Notes under the pieces: model-generated | Told to the model about the DNA's origin: nothing | Seen by the model: the letters and a program-made list of their open reading frames with translations, nothing else | The model's database searches: none | In this document: positions 8,984-16,422 of the stretch, one piece after another | Layout of the letters: the number at the start of each line of letters is the position of its first letter | Numbering within the stretch: position 1 is the stretch's first letter | Source of the DNA: Firmicutes bacterium AM55-24TS | GTDB lineage: Bacteria > Bacillota > Clostridia > UBA1381 | Reading direction: 5' to 3' | DNA length: 34,665 nt | NCBI GenBank assembly: GCA_003460745.1 | Contig: QTVU01000032.1 | Location: 1 to 34,665, forward strand | Made by a program: the position numbers and the translations under genes

Positions 8984-9380
8984 AAAGAAAATTATAGCAT
9001 TGGCAATGTCAGCCGTTATGGCAGTCGGAATGATTGCAGGTTGCGGAAGTACAAAAGATTCAGGCACAGACACAGCACAAACAGAAAGCACAGAAAAGGT
9101 AACTCCTACATTTATGTACTTTGTGGCAAATGCGGACGATAACTTTGACGCAACAAACACAATGTACACTGAACTTGAAAACGAATATAAGGACAAAATC
9201 AACTTCCAACTTGTAAATGTTGACGAAAATCCCGAGGCACTTGAAAACTTCTCATTGGTAAAAGACCAAACTCCGGCACTTATTATGCTTGATACATCAA
9301 ACAATATCTCGGCTATTGAATTTAAGTGCAGTGACAAGGATAAACTAAAAACAGACATAGACAATGCACTTGGCAAATAA
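8976..9380 (+). CDS. Thioredoxin-fold-like lipoprotein without a CXXC site
   Basis: The 134-residue protein starts [19 protein letters not shown] and has a lipobox IAGC with Cys23, so it is predicted to be a membrane-anchored lipoprotein. A Ser/Thr/Gln-rich linker follows. The rest looks like a thioredoxin fold: [12 protein letters not shown] where a redox CXXC would sit, then [15 protein letters not shown] and QTPALIMLD, where the Thr-Pro resembles the conserved cis-proline strand. No CXXC is present, so redox activity is unlikely. Three ATGs stand in a row; ATG 8976 is chosen because AAAGGTGAG lies seven bases before it, overlapping the trmFO end by eight bases. Specific role unknown. A strong terminator follows. 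Confidence 0.75.
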   Translation: MSKKKIIALAMSAVMAVGMIAGCGSTKDSGTDTAQTESTEKVTPTFMYFVANADDNFDATNTMYTELENEYKDKINFQLVNVDENPEALENFSLVKDQTPALIMLDTSNNISAIEFKCSDKDKLKTDIDNALGK

Positions 9381-9390
9381 TCGAAAAGAT

Positions 9391-9418
9391 GAGCGATACA
9401 ACCGTATCGCTCTTTTTT
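9391..9418 (+). terminator. Intrinsic terminator after the lipoprotein gene
   Basis: GAGCGATAC (9391-9399) pairs perfectly with GTATCGCTC (9404-9412) around an AACC loop and is followed by six T. It closes the dprA-topA-trmFO-lipoprotein unit. Confidence 0.92.
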
Positions 9419-9471
9419 GTATAATAATCTCTGTTTTTTCAAAAGATAGATGAAAAAAGGAGATTGTATAA

Positions 9472-10335
9472 ATGCAGAATATAAGAACAGACTTGGCGGT
9501 GGAGGCACACGAACTCAGCAGACGTGAGGCGAAAAATGCAACGGAAATAGACGGTGTTATATCCGATGTGCGTACAGAGGACGGAATAACCGTTACGAAT
9601 ATAGAAATAACAAACGAAAACGGAAGTAAGGCACTCGGCAAGGCGATAGGCAATTATATAACGATTGAGTCGCCGAATTTGAAATACAGTATTGATATAT
9701 ACGAAAGGGTATGCACTCTTATTTCGGAGGAAATTCGTAAAATGGCCGATATAAAAAGTGACAGCCTTACACTTGTCGTAGGACTCGGAAACCGTGACAT
9801 AACGCCTGACGCACTCGGTACGGAAGTGGTGTCAAGGCTGTTGGTGACACATCATATAAAACAGAATATGAAAGATTTTTTTGATGATAATATAAGCGGT
9901 GTATGTGCGTTGATACCCGGAGTTCTCGGAACGACAGGCATTGAGACTGCTGAGATTATCAAGGCGGTAAGCGAAAAGGTGAAACCGAATCTTATTATCG
10001 CCGTTGACGCAATGGCGGCGGCGGATATAAGACGTGTTTCGACCACTGTACAAATATCGGATACGGGTATTCAACCGGGTGCCGGTGTGGGAAATAACAG
10101 AGAATGTCTTAATGAAGAAACGATTGGTGCAAAGGTGATTGCGATAGGTGTACCGACCGTTATAGACGCCGCAACAATATCAAAGGTTGAAATACCAAAA
10201 GAGCTTGCACCGCTTATGGTTACGACAAAGGACATTGACCTTGTAATCGAAAGAACGGCTAAAACCGTTGCAAACGGAATTAATCTTGCACTGCACCGAG
10301 ATATGACATTAAGGGATATAGAAAGCTATGTCTAA
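9472..10335 (+). CDS. gpr: Spore germination protease GPR
   Basis: GPR degrades the small acid-soluble spore proteins during germination. It is made in the forespore as a zymogen that processes itself. The 287-residue protein starts MQNIRTDLAVEAHEL, the conserved N-terminal/cleavage region. It contains LVVGLGNRDITPDALG, VCALIPGVLGTTGIETAEI, IIAVDAMAAADIRRVSTTVQISDTGIQPGAGVGN and IGVPTVIDAATI, all strongly conserved. The family is usually about 320-370 residues, so this is a compact form, but both ends look natural. The ribosome binding site is AAAGGAG, nine bases before the ATG. I could not find a convincing forespore sigma-factor promoter in the short gap after the upstream terminator. Confidence 0.95.
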   Translation: MQNIRTDLAVEAHELSRREAKNATEIDGVISDVRTEDGITVTNIEITNENGSKALGKAIGNYITIESPNLKYSIDIYERVCTLISEEIRKMADIKSDSLTLVVGLGNRDITPDALGTEVVSRLLVTHHIKQNMKDFFDDNISGVCALIPGVLGTTGIETAEIIKAVSEKVKPNLIIAVDAMAAADIRRVSTTVQISDTGIQPGAGVGNNRECLNEETIGAKVIAIGVPTVIDAATISKVEIPKELAPLMVTTKDIDLVIERTAKTVANGINLALHRDMTLRDIESYV

Positions 10336-10350
10336 GTCCGTTGACAGTTC

Positions 10351-10377
10351 TAAAAATCACATCATAGATGTAATTTT
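10351..10377. terminator. AT-rich hairpin after gpr
   Basis: AAAAATCACATC and GATGTAATTTTT pair around a short ATA loop with one C-A mismatch. The descending T-run makes it a possible weak terminator separating gpr from the next promoter. Confidence 0.45.
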
Positions 10378-10393
10378 TGAGGATTTTCGATGA

Positions 10394-10422
10394 TTGACAT
10401 ATGGTTTGTTTTGGGGTAAAAT
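10394..10422 (+). promoter_or_regulatory. Sigma-A-type promoter for the M16 peptidase pair
   Basis: TTGACA at 10394-10399 and TAAAAT at 10417-10422 with a 17-base spacer, about 29 bases before the ATG at 10451. Confidence 0.85.
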
Positions 10423-10450
10423 ATATTAAAAACAGTAAAGGAGAAACGGA

Positions 10451-11707
10451 ATGGAAAGTATTAATATAAATTCAAATATAAATCTGTATTATATACCTAT
10501 GACGAAATTGAAAACAACTACGATTGACGTATATATTCACAGAGATTTAAACGAAGAAGAATCGTCGCTTAACGCACTTTTGCCTTATGTGCTTAAAAGA
10601 GGCTGCAAACTTTGCAGTGACAGTGAGGCAATTTCAAAGTATCTTGAGAATCTGTACGGTGCCGGAGTCGGCGTCGGAGTTTTAAAACGCGGTGACGATC
10701 ATATTTTGCACGTTGCATTTGAAACAATTTCCGATAAATATGCACCGAACGGTGAAAAACTTTGTGACAGCGTTATTGACCTTATGCTGTCAATAATGTT
10801 TGAATCAACTTCATTCAGCGATGAAATTGTCGAACAGGAAAAGAAAAACGCAAAAGACAGAATAATGGCAATGATGAACGATAAGCGTCAGTATGCTGTA
10901 GAACGCTGTATCGAAACAATGTTTGAGGGTGAAAATTATGCAATTTCAAAACTCGGTACACAAGAGGGTATTGATAAAATAACTGCCGACAATTTGAAAA
11001 AGCATTATGAAAATATTATTACATCATCTGTTATTGATATTTATATATGCGGTGATGCGGACGCAAATGCACTTGCCGAAAAAATAAAGAAATACACAGG
11101 CAAAATTGCGTTTAAGAATGCGGATATTCCTAAGACGGAAATATATGTTCCGAAGAACGAAGTTAAAAACGTTACTGATAAAATGGACGTTGTACAAGGC
11201 AAACTTTGTATGGGATTTTCAACAGGCATAAAGCCTACAGACAGTGATTATCCCGCATTGATGGTTGCAAACAGTATATTCGGCGGCGGCGCTCACTCGA
11301 AGTTGTTTAACAATGTGCGTGAAAAGCTTAGCTTGTGCTATTATGCCTCGGGCAGTCTTGACAAAAACAAAGGCGCTTTGTTTGTAAACGCAGGTATTGA
11401 ATTTAAGAATTTCCAAAAGGCATATGATGAAATACTTGTTCAGCTTGAGAATGTTAAAAACGGCGAAATATCACAGCTTGAATATGAGTCAAGCATTAAT
11501 GCAATTATAAATTCGCTTGAATCATACAAGGACGACCAAGATATGTTGCAGTCATTCTATTTGGGACAGAAAATAGTCGGAACTGATTATGATATAGACA
11601 CGCTTAAAGAAAAGATAAGCAAGATAACGATGGAGGACGCTGCAAGAGTGTTTAAAAACGTTAAACTTGAAACAGTGTATTTCTTAACGGGAAAGGAGGA
11701 TGCGTAA
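10451..11707 (+). CDS. ymfF: YmfF-like M16 family protein (inactive subunit)
   Basis: A 418-residue M16-peptidase-family protein. It has the duplicated M16 fold (SLNALLPYVLKRGC near the N-terminus, MVANSIFGGGAHSKLFNNVREKLSLCYYA in the second half) but lacks the HXXEH zinc motif. It is therefore the non-catalytic partner, like Bacillus YmfF. The R/Y-rich second-half motif (LFNNVREKLSLCYY) is the substrate-gripping element of M16 proteins. In B. subtilis the ymfF/ymfH pair has been linked to modification of elongation factor P; that role here is by family only. It overlaps the next gene by one base, so the two chains are probably made together. Ribosome binding site AAAGGAG. Confidence 0.88.
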   Translation: MESININSNINLYYIPMTKLKTTTIDVYIHRDLNEEESSLNALLPYVLKRGCKLCSDSEAISKYLENLYGAGVGVGVLKRGDDHILHVAFETISDKYAPNGEKLCDSVIDLMLSIMFESTSFSDEIVEQEKKNAKDRIMAMMNDKRQYAVERCIETMFEGENYAISKLGTQEGIDKITADNLKKHYENIITSSVIDIYICGDADANALAEKIKKYTGKIAFKNADIPKTEIYVPKNEVKNVTDKMDVVQGKLCMGFSTGIKPTDSDYPALMVANSIFGGGAHSKLFNNVREKLSLCYYASGSLDKNKGALFVNAGIEFKNFQKAYDEILVQLENVKNGEISQLEYESSINAIINSLESYKDDQDMLQSFYLGQKIVGTDYDIDTLKEKISKITMEDAARVFKNVKLETVYFLTGKEDA

Positions 11708-12996
11708 TGGAATTGCAGTACAGAAAAAATGACAAAACAGGTGAGGAACTGTATTACACAACACATTCTTCAGGACTCGGAATATATATAATTCCTAAAA
11801 AAGATTACAGCAAAACGTATGCAATATTCGGTACAAGATACGGCTCTGTCGATTCAAAGTTTGTTGTACCGGGTGAGAGTGAGCTTACTGAAGTGCCTGA
11901 CGGTATAGCACATTATCTTGAACATAAAATGTTCGACCAGCCGGACGGCAGTAATGTATTTGATAAATTTTCAAAGTACGGCGGCAATGCAAATGCGTTT
12001 ACATCATTTAATATAACGGCGTATCTGTTCTCGGCAACGTCTAATATCGAAGAAAATATCGAAACGCTTATGGACTATGTTCAAAGTCCGTATTTTACGG
12101 AGGAAAGCGTACAAAAGGAACAGGGTATTATCGGACAGGAAATAAGAATGTATGACGACAGCGGAAGCTGGAAGTTGTTCTTTAATTTTCTGAACTGCCT
12201 GTACAAAGAACACCCTGTTAAAAAAGAAATTGCAGGTACGGTTGAAAGTATAAGCCATATAACGCCTGAATATTTGTATAAGTGCTACGATACATTTTAT
12301 AACTTGTCAAATATGTCGATAGTTGTTGTCGGAAATGTTGACCCTGTTAAGATTTCTAAGGTTATTGAAAACGGTGTAAAGAAGAATGAGCCGTTTGAAG
12401 AGAAGATTAAAAAGGTATATCCGACAGAGCCTGATGAAGTGGCAAAACATTACGCAGAACAAAGTTTGAGCGTTGCAATGCCGTTGTTTATGACAGGTTT
12501 TAAAGATACAAATAACGGTTTCGGCGGTGATGAGCTTTTAAAGAAAAGTATAGAAACGAATATTATTTTAAAAATGCTTTTCGGAAGAAGTTCAAAGTTT
12601 TATAAGAGCCTTTACGAAAAAGGACTTATAAACAACAGATTTTCACTTGAATACACAATGCAGCCTGATTATGCGTATTCATCAATAGACGGTGAAAGCA
12701 GTGACCCTAAGGCAGTGTATGAGGCGGTTATAAACGAAGTTGAAGAAACAAGAAAGAACGGTCTTTCAAAAGAAGATTTTGAGAGAATTAAAAAGGTTGT
12801 TTGGGGCGAATATATCCGTTCACAGAATGATGTAGAAGATTATGCAGTGACATTTTTACAGATGTTGTTTATGGATATTGATTATTTCAATTTCTATGAT
12901 GTGTATAAGACAATAACTTTTGAAGATGTTCAAAAACGTTTTGAAGAACATTTCGTCAAAGAACATTCGGCATTGTCGGTAATCAATCCTGTATAA
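11707..12996 (+). CDS. ymfH: YmfH-like M16 zinc peptidase (catalytic subunit)
   Basis: The 429-residue partner of the preceding gene. It carries the zinc-binding HXXEH motif as His69-Tyr-Leu-Glu72-His73 in GIAHYLEHKMF, preceded by the family PDGIAH and followed by NANAFTSFNITAYLFS. The downstream helix with EQGIIGQEIRMYDD supplies the third zinc ligand (Glu). The second half has MLFGRSSKFYKSLYEKGLI. Together with the inactive partner it should form an M16B-type cage peptidase in the cytoplasm. Substrate not shown by the sequence. A terminator follows 18 bases after the stop. Confidence 0.9.
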   Translation: MELQYRKNDKTGEELYYTTHSSGLGIYIIPKKDYSKTYAIFGTRYGSVDSKFVVPGESELTEVPDGIAHYLEHKMFDQPDGSNVFDKFSKYGGNANAFTSFNITAYLFSATSNIEENIETLMDYVQSPYFTEESVQKEQGIIGQEIRMYDDSGSWKLFFNFLNCLYKEHPVKKEIAGTVESISHITPEYLYKCYDTFYNLSNMSIVVVGNVDPVKISKVIENGVKKNEPFEEKIKKVYPTEPDEVAKHYAEQSLSVAMPLFMTGFKDTNNGFGGDELLKKSIETNIILKMLFGRSSKFYKSLYEKGLINNRFSLEYTMQPDYAYSSIDGESSDPKAVYEAVINEVEETRKNGLSKEDFERIKKVVWGEYIRSQNDVEDYAVTFLQMLFMDIDYFNFYDVYKTITFEDVQKRFEEHFVKEHSALSVINPV

Positions 12997-13014
12997 AAAA
13001 TATCGGTGACAAAC

Positions 13015-13048
13015 AAAAATACACCTATGTTAAGAGGTGTATTTTTTT
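13015..13048 (+). terminator. Intrinsic terminator after ymfH
   Basis: AAATACACCT and AGGTGTATTT pair (arms within 13015-13026 and 13035-13046, loop ATGTTAAG) and run into seven T. It isolates the spoVA genes from ymfFH. Confidence 0.9.
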
Positions 13049-13100
13049 GTGCATAAAATTAAGTATTTTTACGAAAACTAACAAACAAGGAGATGATAAT

Positions 13101-14107
13101 ATGAATAACAGACTCGGACGCAGACTGTTACGTTTGACAATCCGCCGATAATAATAGAAACCGCCTCGACAGTGGGTCAAAAAGAGGGAAAAGGACCGCT
13201 TAAAAGTACATTTGACGTAATACTTGACGATGATACTTTAGGTGAAAAGTCGTGGGAAAAATCGGAGAGTATGCTCCAAAAAAAGACCGCACTTTTAGCA
13301 CTTGAAAAAGCAAAATTACAACAAAGCGATATAGATTACATTCTTGCAGGTGATTTGTTAAATCAGTGCGTGGGCGCACATTACAGCGTCAGAGATTTTG
13401 ATATACCGTTTTTGGGATTGTACGGTGCGTGTTCAACTATGACTGAGAGTATGTCAATCGGAAGTATGATTGTCAGTGCCGGATTTGCGGATTATGCAAT
13501 GTGCCTTACTTCAAGCCATTTTTGTTCATCGGAAATTCAGTTCAGAAATCCGCTTGAATACGGCGGTCAGCGTACACCGTCGGCACAATGGACCGTTACG
13601 GGCGCAGGGTGTGCGATATTGTCATCAAAGGGAACAGGTCCGAAAATAACGCACGTCACAACGGGAAAAGTAATAGACAAAGGCGTAACGGATATAAGCA
13701 ATATGGGTGCGGCTATGGCACCGGCGGCGATTGATACGCTTATCGCACATTTTAACGACACACACAGAACTCCCGATTATTACGATATGATACTTACGGG
13801 TGATTTGGGTGTTGTCGGCTCGGATATTCTTGTAGAGCTAATGCTGAAAGAAGGCTTTGACATACGAACAAAGCATAAGGACTGCGGTAAAATGATTTTT
13901 GATATTGAGGAACAGGACGTTCACGCAGGCGGCAGCGGTTGCGGTTGCTGCGGCAGTGTTTTTTGCGGATATGTGTACAGAGAACTTAAAAGACATAATC
14001 TAAGTAAGGTGCTTGTTATGGCGACTGGTGCGTTGATGAATCCTATGATTATAGAACAGGGCGAGAGTATTCCGGCAATCGCTCACGCAGTTGCGATAGA
14101 AATTTAG
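13101..14107 (+). pseudogene. spoVAD: SpoVAD, broken by a single missing base near codon 7
   Basis: SpoVAD is a thiolase-fold membrane-associated protein that binds dipicolinic acid during its uptake into spores. The ATG at 13101 has a strong AAGGAG eight bases upstream, but its frame (MNNRLGR...) hits a stop at 13149. Adding one base near 13119-13121 gives MNNRLGR-QTVTFDNPPIIIETAS, and the frame then runs through GPLKSTFDV, LAGDLLNQCV, YGACSTMTES, TVTGAGCAI, MAPAAIDTL, LTGDLGVVGSDI and HAGGSGCGCCGSV to the stop. The repaired protein is 335 residues, family length. The in-frame GTG at 13172 has no ribosome binding site and would lose the N-terminus. spoVAE follows at once. A weak forespore-type promoter (GCATA at 13051) is possible. 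Sequencing error is the likeliest cause. Confidence 0.88.
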
Positions 14108-14118
14108 GAGGGAGAATA

Positions 14119-14475
14119 ATGGACTATTTAAAGGCATTTATAGTAGGCGGTCTTATATGTGCGGTTGGTCAGATTTTGATAGATAAAACCAAATTGACTC
14201 CGGCAAGAATTTTGGTTACGTTTGTTGTGGTCGGTGTATTTTTACAGCTTATAAAAATATATCAGCCGTTGGTTGATTTTGCAGGAGCCGGTGCAACTGT
14301 TCCGCTGACCGGTTTTGGATATAATCTTTGCAAAGGCGTGGAAAAAGCCGTTTCGGAAAAAGGCTTTTTGGGAATATTCACAGGCGGTTTAACTGCAGCA
14401 TCGGGCGGTATTGCGGCGGCACTTGTGTTCGGTTTCTTGGTGTCGATTATTTTTAGGTCTAAATCGAAAAAATAG
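14119..14475 (+). CDS. spoVAE: Stage V sporulation protein AE (SpoVAEb type)
   Basis: A 118-residue membrane protein with about four hydrophobic segments: AFIVGGLICAVGQILID, ILVTFVVVGVFLQLI, the PLTGFGYNLCKGVEKA loop region, and GGIAAALVFGFLVSIIF. The motif GAGATVPLTGFG is diagnostic for SpoVAEb. It is a subunit of the SpoVA channel in the spore inner membrane, which moves dipicolinic acid in during sporulation and out during germination. It follows spoVAD by 11 bases with GGAGGG as ribosome binding site. The usual upstream partner spoVAC is absent from this locus. Confidence 0.93.
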   Translation: MDYLKAFIVGGLICAVGQILIDKTKLTPARILVTFVVVGVFLQLIKIYQPLVDFAGAGATVPLTGFGYNLCKGVEKAVSEKGFLGIFTGGLTAASGGIAAALVFGFLVSIIFRSKSKK

Positions 14476-14497
14476 TCTATTCAAATTCATATAATTA

Positions 14498-14506
14498 TGG
14501 TATAAT
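14498..14506 (+). promoter_or_regulatory. Extended -10 promoter for aroE-aroK-rrf2, inside a palindrome
   Basis: TGGTATAAT at 14498-14506 is an extended -10; the region 17 bases upstream (TATTCA) is a poor -35. The -10 lies in the perfect palindrome ATGGTATAATACCAT (14497-14511). The start would be about 25 bases before the aroE ATG. Confidence 0.6.
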
Positions 14507-14538
14507 ACCATATATACTTTATGAATGGAGATAAAATA

Positions 14539-15396
14539 ATGTTTGAAATAAACGGACACACAAAACAGCTTGGAATAATCGGATATCCTGTTGAGCATAC
14601 GTTTTCACCTAATATGCACAACTTCATATCCGAAACCGTACATAACAACTATGTTTACGGAGCATGGTGCGTAAAACCCGAAGATTTGAAGGACGCAATA
14701 GGCGGTATGAGAGCACTCGGAATAAGCGGAATTAACGTCACAGCACCGCATAAGGTTGAAGTTATGAAGTACATAGACGTTGTAACGGACGGTGCAAAAA
14801 AGCTTGGCTCGGTAAATACGGTAGTAAACAGGGACGGTAAATTATACGGCTATAATACAGACGCGGACGGCTTTTGTATGGCACTTACAAAAGCTGGTAT
14901 TGAAATCGAAAACAGCAGAATACTTATAATAGGTGCAGGCGGTGTGGTGCGTCCTACGCTTATAAGATTAATTGACAATAAGCCGAAAAGCATAACTGTT
15001 GTGAACAGAACTAAGAGCAAGGCTAAGACGCTTGCAGAGGATATTTTGAAGAGTACGGGATTTGAGGTTAAGACTGAAATAAATAAGCTTGAATTTGATA
15101 TAGTAATAAATACAACCTCGGCAGGTATGGAACCGCAGGAAAACGTAATGCCGATTGAAAATATTGAAGAAATCAACGATTTATCGTTTATAAACGAAAA
15201 TACGGCGGCGGTCGATATGATATACAATCCCGACAAAACATTGTTTTTGCAAGAGGCAGAAAAACGCGGTGCAAAAATTCTAAACGGACTTGGTATGCTA
15301 ATATATCAAGGAATTATTGCATATGAATTATTTACAGACACAAAACTTCCTGACGATATGGGTGAGAGAATCAAAAAGGAGGTTTTCGGAAGATGA
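14539..15396 (+). CDS. aroE: Shikimate dehydrogenase
   Basis: AroE reduces 3-dehydroshikimate to shikimate with NADPH in aromatic amino acid synthesis. The 285-residue protein has the substrate motif SPNMHN (residues 23-28), NVTAPHK with catalytic Lys72, NTDADG with Asp108, the nucleotide loop GAGGVV followed by a Rossmann strand ending VVNRTKSKA, and the C-terminal GLGMLIYQG with the conserved Gln. ATG 14539 is chosen because GGAG lies eight bases before it. It overlaps aroK by four bases (ATGA). Confidence 0.95.
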   Translation: MFEINGHTKQLGIIGYPVEHTFSPNMHNFISETVHNNYVYGAWCVKPEDLKDAIGGMRALGISGINVTAPHKVEVMKYIDVVTDGAKKLGSVNTVVNRDGKLYGYNTDADGFCMALTKAGIEIENSRILIIGAGGVVRPTLIRLIDNKPKSITVVNRTKSKAKTLAEDILKSTGFEVKTEINKLEFDIVINTTSAGMEPQENVMPIENIEEINDLSFINENTAAVDMIYNPDKTLFLQEAEKRGAKILNGLGMLIYQGIIAYELFTDTKLPDDMGERIKKEVFGR

Positions 15397-15917
15397 ATAT
15401 AGTGCTTACAGGTTTTATGGCTACGGGTAAAACCGAAATAAGTAAGGCTATTTCTGAAATTTCAAAGTATAATCTTGTTGATACGGACGATATGATTGTG
15501 GAACAAGAGGGAATTACAATTAACGAAATTTTCGATAAGTGCGGAGAAGAATATTTCAGAAAAACTGAATGTGAAGTTATAAAAAAAGCGGCTGAAATGA
15601 AAAATGTTGTTATCGCAACAGGCGGCGGCATTGTACTAAATAAACAGAATATAGAAAATCTCAGAAAAACAGGTGTTATTTTTAATCTGTCGCCCGATTT
15701 TTCGGTTATACGGGAACGTCTTGAAGAAGCAAGAAAAACAAGACCGCTTTTAAAGCGGGACAGCATTGAAAACATCAAAAAAAGATTTGACGACAGAAAA
15801 CCGTTTTATGATAACTGCGATTACAAAATCAAGGTTATACACGGCCGTACTCCGCGTTCGTATGCTATGGAAATATTAGAAATTATGGAGAGCAGACAGG
15901 GGGCAGAAAAGCAATGA
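15393..15917 (+). CDS. aroK: Shikimate kinase
   Basis: Phosphorylates shikimate at the 3-OH with ATP, the step after AroE. The 174-residue protein has the Walker A loop GFMATGKTE (7-15), the substrate Asp in DTDD (30-33), the GGG shikimate-binding motif at 77-79, the lid arginines in KTRPLLKR and the adenine-binding region near RKPFYDNCDYKI. It overlaps aroE upstream (ATGA) and the Rrf2 gene downstream (ATGA), so all three are one translationally coupled operon. Normal length. Confidence 0.95.
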   Translation: MNIVLTGFMATGKTEISKAISEISKYNLVDTDDMIVEQEGITINEIFDKCGEEYFRKTECEVIKKAAEMKNVVIATGGGIVLNKQNIENLRKTGVIFNLSPDFSVIRERLEEARKTRPLLKRDSIENIKKRFDDRKPFYDNCDYKIKVIHGRTPRSYAMEILEIMESRQGAEKQ

Positions 15918-16312
15918 AAATAACGAGAGAGGCAGATTATGCACTTAGAATTATTGCTATGTTGGCTGATGAAAACAGACAGATTGAGGCAAAAGCGATT
16001 GCCGAAAAAAACGATATTCCGTATAGGTTTACTTTAAAAATTTTACGAAAAATCGTTCAAGCCGGAATAATTAAATCGTACAGAGGTGTAAACGGCGGAT
16101 ATGTTTTGAATAAAAAGCCGTCGGAGATAACTCTTAAAGACGTGATTGAAACGATAGACGGCAAAATTGCGATAAATAAATGTATGGAAAATCCCGAGTT
16201 GTGCAAAAATAACGGCATATGTAAAGTTCAGCGTAAGCTGTATAAAGTACAAAAAGTTTTGGCAGATGAAATGTCTAAAATAACTTTTCAAGACGTTTTG
16301 GAAGGAAAATAA
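15914..16312 (+). CDS. Rrf2-family transcriptional regulator with a three-cysteine cluster
   Basis: The 132-residue protein starts MKITREADYALRIIAMLA, the typical Rrf2 beginning. A winged helix follows (IAEKNDIPYRFTLKILRKI, then GIIKSYRGVNGGYVL). The C-terminal half has three cysteines in CMENPELCKNNGIC (C-x6-C-x5-C), the position that binds a 2Fe-2S or 4Fe-4S cluster in IscR and NsrR. It is therefore probably an Fe-S-sensing regulator. Its target is not shown: it is fused by overlap to aroE-aroK, which is unusual company, and no iscS/iscU follows. A strong terminator comes straight after. Confidence 0.88.
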   Translation: MKITREADYALRIIAMLADENRQIEAKAIAEKNDIPYRFTLKILRKIVQAGIIKSYRGVNGGYVLNKKPSEITLKDVIETIDGKIAINKCMENPELCKNNGICKVQRKLYKVQKVLADEMSKITFQDVLEGK

Positions 16313-16317
16313 TATGT

Positions 16318-16358
16318 GAGCAGATAAAGCATAGAAATGTTTTGTCTGCTCTGTTTTT
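16318..16358 (+). terminator. Strong intrinsic terminator after the Rrf2 gene
   Basis: Arms 16318-16332 and 16337-16351 pair over 15 bases with two G-U pairs and an AGAA loop, followed by TGTTTTT. It ends the aroE-aroK-rrf2 operon. Confidence 0.92.
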
Positions 16359-16360
16359 GT

Positions 16361-16388
16361 GTATAACAATGCCGTTTATCACATATTA
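16361..16388 (+). promoter_or_regulatory. Sporulation sigma-factor-like promoter for cwlD
   Basis: GTATA at 16361-16365 and CATATTA at 16382-16388 are 16 bases apart. This resembles the SigE -35/-10 pattern (ATA, then CATA) and also the SigG -10 (CATnnTA). Bacillus cwlD is known to be expressed in sporulation under SigE and SigG. The start would lie about 28 bases before the ATG. Motif match only. Confidence 0.4.
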
Positions 16389-16422
16389 ATGTATTATTCT
16401 TACTTGAAAGGTGAGGGGTAGT

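Noticed and set aside
8936..9508. 190-residue open frame on the minus strand
   Set aside because: It crosses three real plus-strand genes and a terminator; it arises from the AT-rich reverse complement.
13051..13080. Possible SigF/SigG promoter (GCATA ... AAAACTA) before spoVAD
   Set aside because: The -10 is poor and the predicted start would fall on the ribosome binding site, so it was not listed as a feature.
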